The notes beneath the pieces are model-generated. The model was given only the letters and a program-made list of their open reading frames with translations. It was not told where the DNA came from and did not search any database. DNA of 64,000 bases from Taxillus chinensis. Taxonomy: Eukaryota; Streptophyta; Magnoliopsida; Santalales; Loranthaceae. A program made the translations under genes and the position numbers. Positions 59,107 through 64,000 of the stretch are shown piece by piece. The stretch covers positions 38,482,164-38,546,163 of the forward strand of contig CM042088.1 in assembly GCA_023512835.1 (NCBI GenBank). The letters run 5' to 3'. Within the stretch, counting starts at the first letter, position 1. Every line of letters begins with the position of its first letter.

Positions 59107-59348
59107 TAGGACTTTTCGTCTCCGAAAAGACAAGTCATCCACTACGAGGTAGCACTACCCCGGCTAACAAAAGTATGCACAACTTAGCTCTAATTAACAT
59201 GATAGACAAAACAACGCCCACAAACAAGGTAACTAACAGCACAGCAATTCACACGTAACCCAAAGATATTAACAACCATAAGCACAACAAACAAACAACA
59301 AGGTTAACTACCTCAATGCATGACGAAAATCGTGACATCCTCCCGACC

Positions 59349-59776
59349 TCAGGACTGTTCGTCCTCGAACAGCTCGGGGTGAAGAACACGCATCTGACTC
59401 TCCCGCTCCCAGGTCTGCTCCTCCATATTACGGTGACGCCACAAAACGCGAACCAACGGAATTGTCTTGCCCCGCAAGACCTGCTCCCGCCTGTCTAGAA
59501 TTTGGACTGGTGCCTCTACAATGGAACCATCATCTGCTAGCTCTATCTCACGCCAATCCAGTACATGGGAAGAATCCGGGTAATATTTTCGTAACTGAGA
59601 GACATGAAAAACATCATGAACACGAGCCAGCTTGAGTGGTAACTCCAATCAATACGCAACCGGTCTCACAACAGCAATAATAGGAAAAGGACCCACAAAT
59701 CGAGGTGAGAGTTTGGACCCTCGCCCAAACCGTCTAAGCCCCCGTCGTGGTGAGACTCGTAAGAAGACGCGATCCC
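59349..59776 (-). pseudogene. Integrase C-terminus with chromodomain
   Basis: From about 59776 down, the frame reads VVGDRVFLRVSPRRGL and RFGRGSKLSPRFVGPFPII, then an in-frame TGA where the family has Arg (VAY-stop-LELPL), then LARVHDVFHVSQLRKYYPD and PVQILDRREQVLRGKTIPL with the chromodomain core VRVLWRHRNMEEQTWE. The stop is at 59346-59348. Chromodomains guide such elements to methylated-histone chromatin. The TGA is one base from CGA, so C-to-T change at a CpG is the likely cause. Confidence 0.82.
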
Positions 59777-60438
59777 CTACGACAAACTGTAGCGGTTGCC
59801 GCCGCTTATTAGCATATGTTTTCTGTCGACTCTGGCCGTCAATATCTGCTGCCGAATCAGCTGGACCAACTCAGTAGTCTCCTGGATCATATCGGGACCT
59901 AAAACAACTGCCTCCCCTGCCTGAGCCCAACACAGAGGGGAGCGACAAGGTCGCCCATACAATGCCTCATATGGCGTTATCCTTATCGTAGCCTGATAGC
60001 TATTATTGTAGGAAAACTCTACCAAGGGAAGATGAGCCTCCCAACAACCTCCAAAATCCAACACACAAGCACGAAGCATATCCTCGAGAACCTGAATAGT
60101 GCGCTCGGACTGGCCATCTGTCTGAGGGTGATAACCTGTACTCAAGTTCACTCGGGTTCCCAATGCACGCTGTAACTGCCGCCAAAACTGTGAAGTGAAC
60201 CGAGTATCCCTATCAGAGACGATCGATAATGGCACACCATGCAATCGTACTACCACGTCGACATAATGCTTTCCCAAGGTCCGAACTGGATCGGTCTCAC
60301 GAATCGGAATAAAGTTGGCAAATTTCGTCAAACGGTCTACAACAACCTAAATAGTATCATGACCTCTAGAATGAGGAAGCCCAGTGACGAAGTCCATAGT
60401 CACATGGTCCCACTTCCATTCTGGCACAGGTAATGACT
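59777..60438 (-). pseudogene. Integrase catalytic core
   Basis: Minus strand: [15 protein letters not shown] (first Asp, near 60405), an in-frame TAG where TGG (Trp) is normal at about 60349, VVVDRLTKFANFIPI, SDRDTRFTSQFWRQL (second Asp) and STGYHPQTDGQSERTIQVLE (Glu), then WEAHLPLVEFSYNNSYQ and ALYGRPCRSPLCW. The DD35E triad is therefore present. A frameshift just before 59830 separates it from the C-terminal part. Its upstream zinc-binding part is on the far side of solo LTR 3. Confidence 0.85.
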
Positions 60439-62057
60439 GCAACTGTCGCGCCCCAATTTCCTTTCACTTGGAAATGGGTAATGACCGCCCATGCCCGCAC
60501 CCAAAGTGTCAAGGGGTTGGTGCAAGCACCTAAAAGAAAAAGGACTTGACATGGGTGCTGTCCTAAACTTGTACAACCAGGCTACATGCCACGGGGCATG
60601 CTCCTGCTCCCAAACCATGCATACAACCACAAATTAAATGATAATCATATCTCAATTTATTACATTTCAAAGGGGGCTCAAAGTCCATTATAACTCAGTT
60701 GGGGAAAAACTCCCATCAAACCATAATATATTCTGTTTACAAACAATCCAAACCATAAAAGACAAATCCACAGAAAACATAAGATTAATATAAAATCTTC
60801 AGCCTTAGTAGCCTACCACCACAGCTCCTTCACTTACCGCCTACTAGACCCTGCAAAAGAACAGTTTATAGGAGGGGTGAGCAAACCATAGCTCAGTAGG
60901 GTTCCAGTCTCCCATACCCGTCCTACTCTACAATATGCATGACAAGTGTATACTTGTGCTCGTGTAGTGCCTAAAACTAAACACTACACATCACCCAGTA
61001 ACACACCGTTTACCTATGCCCACACTGGAGGGCAAAGGACACCCCGCCACCACGGCGACATGACATACCACATCCAGGCGAATGTTGCATGGTTACCAAT
61101 GCAACATTTTCCACCCGAGTCAGATATGGCCACCACCTCCTCGGATGCCATACCTACCCTCAGGAATGGGTGCAGACTTAGCCCACCGTCGTGAGTGCTA
61201 CACCGAGACTCAGGACCGCAGTCCTGGCCAAATCTCAAAGGGGGTCCAGTAGTTGTGCCTGGCCCATAAGTCATCTTAACCCACAAGTGTTTGGGTACTC
61301 ATTCTCAAATACAAGTTCACAGCATCTCAACAAATACATTACAAGTACATCTCAGCAAACACAACTCAAACGCAAGTGTAACTCAGTAATACAACTCAGG
61401 CATACATCTCAACTCAGTACAAAGTAACTCAGAGAGCACAACTCAAATATATCAATACAACTCAGCAAGCATAACTCAGATATATCAGTGTAAATCAACA
61501 GTGCATTCAGCTCATCCTGTGCAACAGCATTCACTAACATTCATAGTTTATAGTTCTACCAACATAGGTGTTTTTGAGCTGTTTTGGCAAATCTTTAGAC
61601 AAATTCAACTCATGATTGTTACCCAAATCACTCTATTTTTCACACAAGGGACTTCTGGCTAAATGGGGCAGCCAAAAGAAGCAAAATGAAGGGGTGCACG
61701 TCATATGGGCCATATGGCATGCAGGGGTATTTTTGGCTCCCTACATTCTACACACCTCAGGGATGTCCGGGGTAAATTTTCAGGGCAATTGGACCTGCAC
61801 GCCAATTGGGGATATGGCGTGCAGCCATGTTTTTGCACAATTTTCTTTGTTTTGTTATTCTAAAAACTTCTCTCTAAAGAACCCACCTCCAATTCCAGTT
61901 AGTTTGTAAATTATTGGGCGTTAAACCTAGGATACAAGGCCTATTTTCAATTCCAGCCTCTACACTCATGCTTAACCACCCATCCAGACAAACCCAGGCC
62001 ATTCAAATCAATTTTCCCTCAGATATCTATTGAAAATCTCACAATAAACCAACACGC

Positions 62058-62058
62058 G

Positions 62059-62110
<52 letters not shown>
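62058..62110. repeat. (TA)n microsatellite in solo LTR 3
   Basis: About 26 TA units. Confidence 0.95.
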
Positions 62111-62112
<2 letters not shown>

Positions 62113-62291
62113 TATATACTCAGCATCACATCCATGACAGGTAAAAATACAGAATTTTGTGAGAGAGTTTGAAGGGTTGATCAAGAAATCCCTACCTCAA
62201 GAATTTGGGAATACAACAGATCGTTGTATCCTAGCTACCTCAACGCCTCCGGTCTCCCGTCGTCAGCAGGAACCTCAGATCGTCGGCCTTC

Positions 62292-62292
<1 letters not shown>

Positions 62293-62344
<52 letters not shown>
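62293..62344. repeat. (CT)n microsatellite in solo LTR 3
   Basis: About 26 CT units. The Leu-Ser frame across it is an artefact. Confidence 0.97.
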
Positions 62345-62349
<5 letters not shown>

Positions 62350-62785
62350 AACGGCTACTAGGGTTTGAAAAATGAGAAATCCCCTAATTTTTTTATAACC
62401 CCTTTTTCTTTATATATTTTCCCCCATAATCAAAGCGACGTAGTTTTGATTAAGTGAATCCCTACATCAAAACGGCGTAGTTTTGATTAATCTAAAGCCC
62501 AGCATCTATAAGCCCAAAGGCCAAGGTTTTCTAACCCATTTCTTAAGCTCAACAGCCCAATTCATTAAGCCCAACAAATGTTTAAAATAAATCCCTCAAC
62601 TAAATATTATTTATGATATGTGAAATTCCTAAAATACCCCTCAGGGCCTCGAACTCCAACTTAAGCCCAAGTATAGTCAAAATTCTCCATTCGATTAACA
62701 CATCACTGTTCTGATGTTCATTCTCTAAGACAAGGTCTCTTACTTAAGGCTAACTCCAAGAACTCCTCAAACATGGGTCCTTACA

Positions 62786-63713
62786 GCAACTCACCAGTAG
62801 ACCGCAAATGCTCGGCCTTGACCTGCTGGCATGTCAAACACCGTTGAACAAACTCCGCAATAGCCTTCTTAAGGCCCGACCACCAGAATTGTTGCCGAAC
62901 AGCATGATACATCTTCGTTCCTCCAGGGTGGACAACCAAACGAGAGTGATGAAATTCCCGTAAAACTGCCGCCCGGAGAGGAGATGGAACAATCAACCGA
63001 CCTCGATAGCGCAACACATGGTTAGAATCCTCTGTCCAATCCGTGAAAAGTACGGCGGTCTGAATCTGATCCTGGAGAACCTCACACTCAACATCCCCCA
63101 ACTGACCTTCAATAACCTGACGCCGCAACTCAGGCACTACTATAACCACACTCAGCATACCCTGCTCTACTCCCTGCACTGGCTGTAAATTCAGAGCAGC
63201 TAGTTGCCCCATCATCTCCCATTCCTTGACAGCACAGAGAGCCACCGTGGCCTGGCTCTTCCGGCTCAAGGCATCAGCTATTATATTCCCCTTCCCAGGT
63301 GTATACTGAAGATCAAATTGGAACTGCTGCATATACTCCACCCAACGCCTCTGTCGGAGATTCAAATCCCGCTGAGAAAAGATGTACTGCAAACTCTTGT
63401 GGTCAGTATATACCACAAACTTCTCCCCAAGGAGATAGTGCTGCCAATTCTTTAATGCAAAGATCACTGCAGCCAGCTCTAAATCGTGTGTAGGGTAGTT
63501 CTTCTCATGGGTCCTCAACTGACGGGAACCATAAGCAATTACCCGTCCTTCCTGCATGAGCACACAACCCAATCCAACATTAGAGGCATCACAATAGACC
63601 TTATAGGGTACACCCTCCTGTGGCAGGACCAGGATAGGTGCCAAAGTCAATCTGGCCTTCAACTGACTGAAAGCATTCTCACAAGCATCCGTCCAGTCAA
63701 ACCGTACTCCCTT
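62786..63713 (-). pseudogene. RNase H and integrase zinc-binding domain
   Basis: The long open stretch 63662-62781 runs [30 protein letters not shown] (first Asp), [16 protein letters not shown] (Glu), [15 protein letters not shown] (Asp) and [11 protein letters not shown], then a linker, then the integrase zinc-binding part with [20 protein letters not shown] and [11 protein letters not shown]. Catalytic residues of RNase H are all present. It ends at solo LTR 3. Upstream an in-frame TGA at about 63713-63715 (CGA expected) separates it from RT. Confidence 0.88.
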
Positions 63714-64000
63714 TCAGGTCAAACCAGTCATCGGTGCAGCTAAACGGGAGAAGTCCTTGACAAACCTCCTGTAATAACCCGCCAACCCCAGAAAACTCCG
63801 AATCTCAAAAACATTCGTTGGCCACTTCCAAGACATCACTACTTCAACCTTGCCAGGATCTACCGTGACACCCTCCGATGATACCACGTGCCCTAAGAAC
63901 TTCACCCTCTGGAGCCAAAAGTCACACTTCGTGAATTTTGCATATAGTCTATGGTCCCTCAACGTCTGCAACACCACATGTAAATGTTCCTCATGCTCGC
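63714..64000 (-). pseudogene. Reverse transcriptase, C-terminal part, cut by window end
   Basis: Minus strand: [51 protein letters not shown] and [20 protein letters not shown], then TGLT and a TGA. This is the RT thumb/connection region just after the catalytic F/Y-x-DD box, which lies beyond base 64000. Confidence 0.88.

Larger units (their letters stand above)
60444..62785 (-). mobile_element. Solo LTR 3, inserted in the chromovirus integrase
   Basis: It starts TGTCGCGCCCCAATTTCC and ends ACATGGGTCCTTACA, with exact duplications GCAAC at 60439-60443 and 62786-62790. Coding sequence on its two sides joins at the zinc-finger/core linker of integrase, so the boundaries are sure. No internal domains. 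It shares the GGGGTTGGTG and GGGTGCTGTC blocks with the other LTRs here, so it is a related gypsy LTR. 2342 bases. It contains (TA)n at 62058-62110 and (CT)n at 62293-62344. Confidence 0.92.
56812..64000 (-). mobile_element. Ty3-gypsy chromovirus (Tekay/Del type), 5' end beyond the window
   Basis: Reading on the minus strand from 64000: RT, RNase H, integrase, a chromodomain-like C-terminus, a polypurine tract and the 3' LTR. The order and the chromodomain (VRVLWRHRNMEEQTWERES) define a plant chromovirus, and the HDVFHVSQLRKYYPD motif is typical of the Tekay/Del lineage. Solo LTR 3 interrupts it at 60444-62785. The left flank TCGGG (56807-56811) should be its target duplication. The 5' LTR, gag and protease lie outside. 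Stops and one frameshift make it defective. Confidence 0.88.

Noticed and set aside
62159..62368. Frame with a Leu-Ser repeat tail
   Set aside because: It is the translation of a (CT)n microsatellite in solo LTR 3.
1..64000. CRISPR array, operon, phage or organellar insert
   Set aside because: No regularly spaced short repeats with unique spacers, no prokaryotic gene clusters and no plastid or mitochondrial genes were seen.

Overview
This is plant nuclear DNA, almost certainly from a flowering plant. It is AT-rich, with GT-AG introns, Ty3-gypsy and Ty1-copia retrotransposons whose primer and polypurine sites are of plant type, many small TIR/foldback elements, and two plant protein-coding genes that can be read end to end. 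I see no bacterial, organellar or CRISPR-like sequence. The species cannot be named from the sequence.

Genes. (1) 50584-54403 (+) is a complete seven-exon MATE transporter of the plant DETOXIFICATION 40-like group, 514 codons after splicing, with every junction resolved. (2) 34263-34706 (+) is an intact intronless 147-residue gene for a small, probably N-myristoylated plant protein (MGNC start, C-terminal WRPALQSIPEIN). (3) 29091-30711 (-) holds good coding pieces of a small unidentified gene whose full structure I could not close. (4) Bases 1-137 (-) look like an exon of a gene that leaves the window. (5) 5728-6568 (+) is a decayed SUT4-type sucrose transporter fragment with its exon order kept.

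Retrotransposons dominate. 12304-25616 is a three-layer nest: an old gypsy LTR fragment, split by a solo LTR (12511-25306, TSD ATACA), itself split by a full-length Athila/Tat-type gypsy element (12903-23361, TSD GTGAG) whose gag-pol is broken by many frameshifts. 40483-42652 is a second solo LTR of the same family as the first, in the opposite orientation (TSD ATGCA), sitting in a large inverted-repeat structure (39991-44366) with tRNA-like outer ends. That structure abuts a Ty1-copia RT/RNase H remnant (38934-39965, -). From 56812 to the window end lies a minus-strand chromodomain gypsy element (Tekay/Del type) with its 3' LTR, polypurine tract, integrase, RNase H and part of RT; a third solo LTR (60444-62785, TSD GCAAC) interrupts it.

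Smaller elements lie between these: two copies of a TTA-flanked foldback MITE (4642-4896 and 48899-49185), a 201-bp TIR element (4039-4239), a MITE carrying what looks like a monoacylglycerol-lipase exon fragment (35738-36308), a pair of elements with AT-rich ends and GC-rich cores (46627-47460 and 55163-55740), a LINE ORF1 remnant (5160-5610), a half-kilobase tandem duplication (25617-26740) and many microsatellites. The genes show no functional linkage; this is ordinary gene-poor, repeat-rich intergenic space. No previously unknown system is obvious. The most unusual items are the gene fragment inside a MITE, the tRNA-tipped inverted repeat and the stacked solo LTRs.
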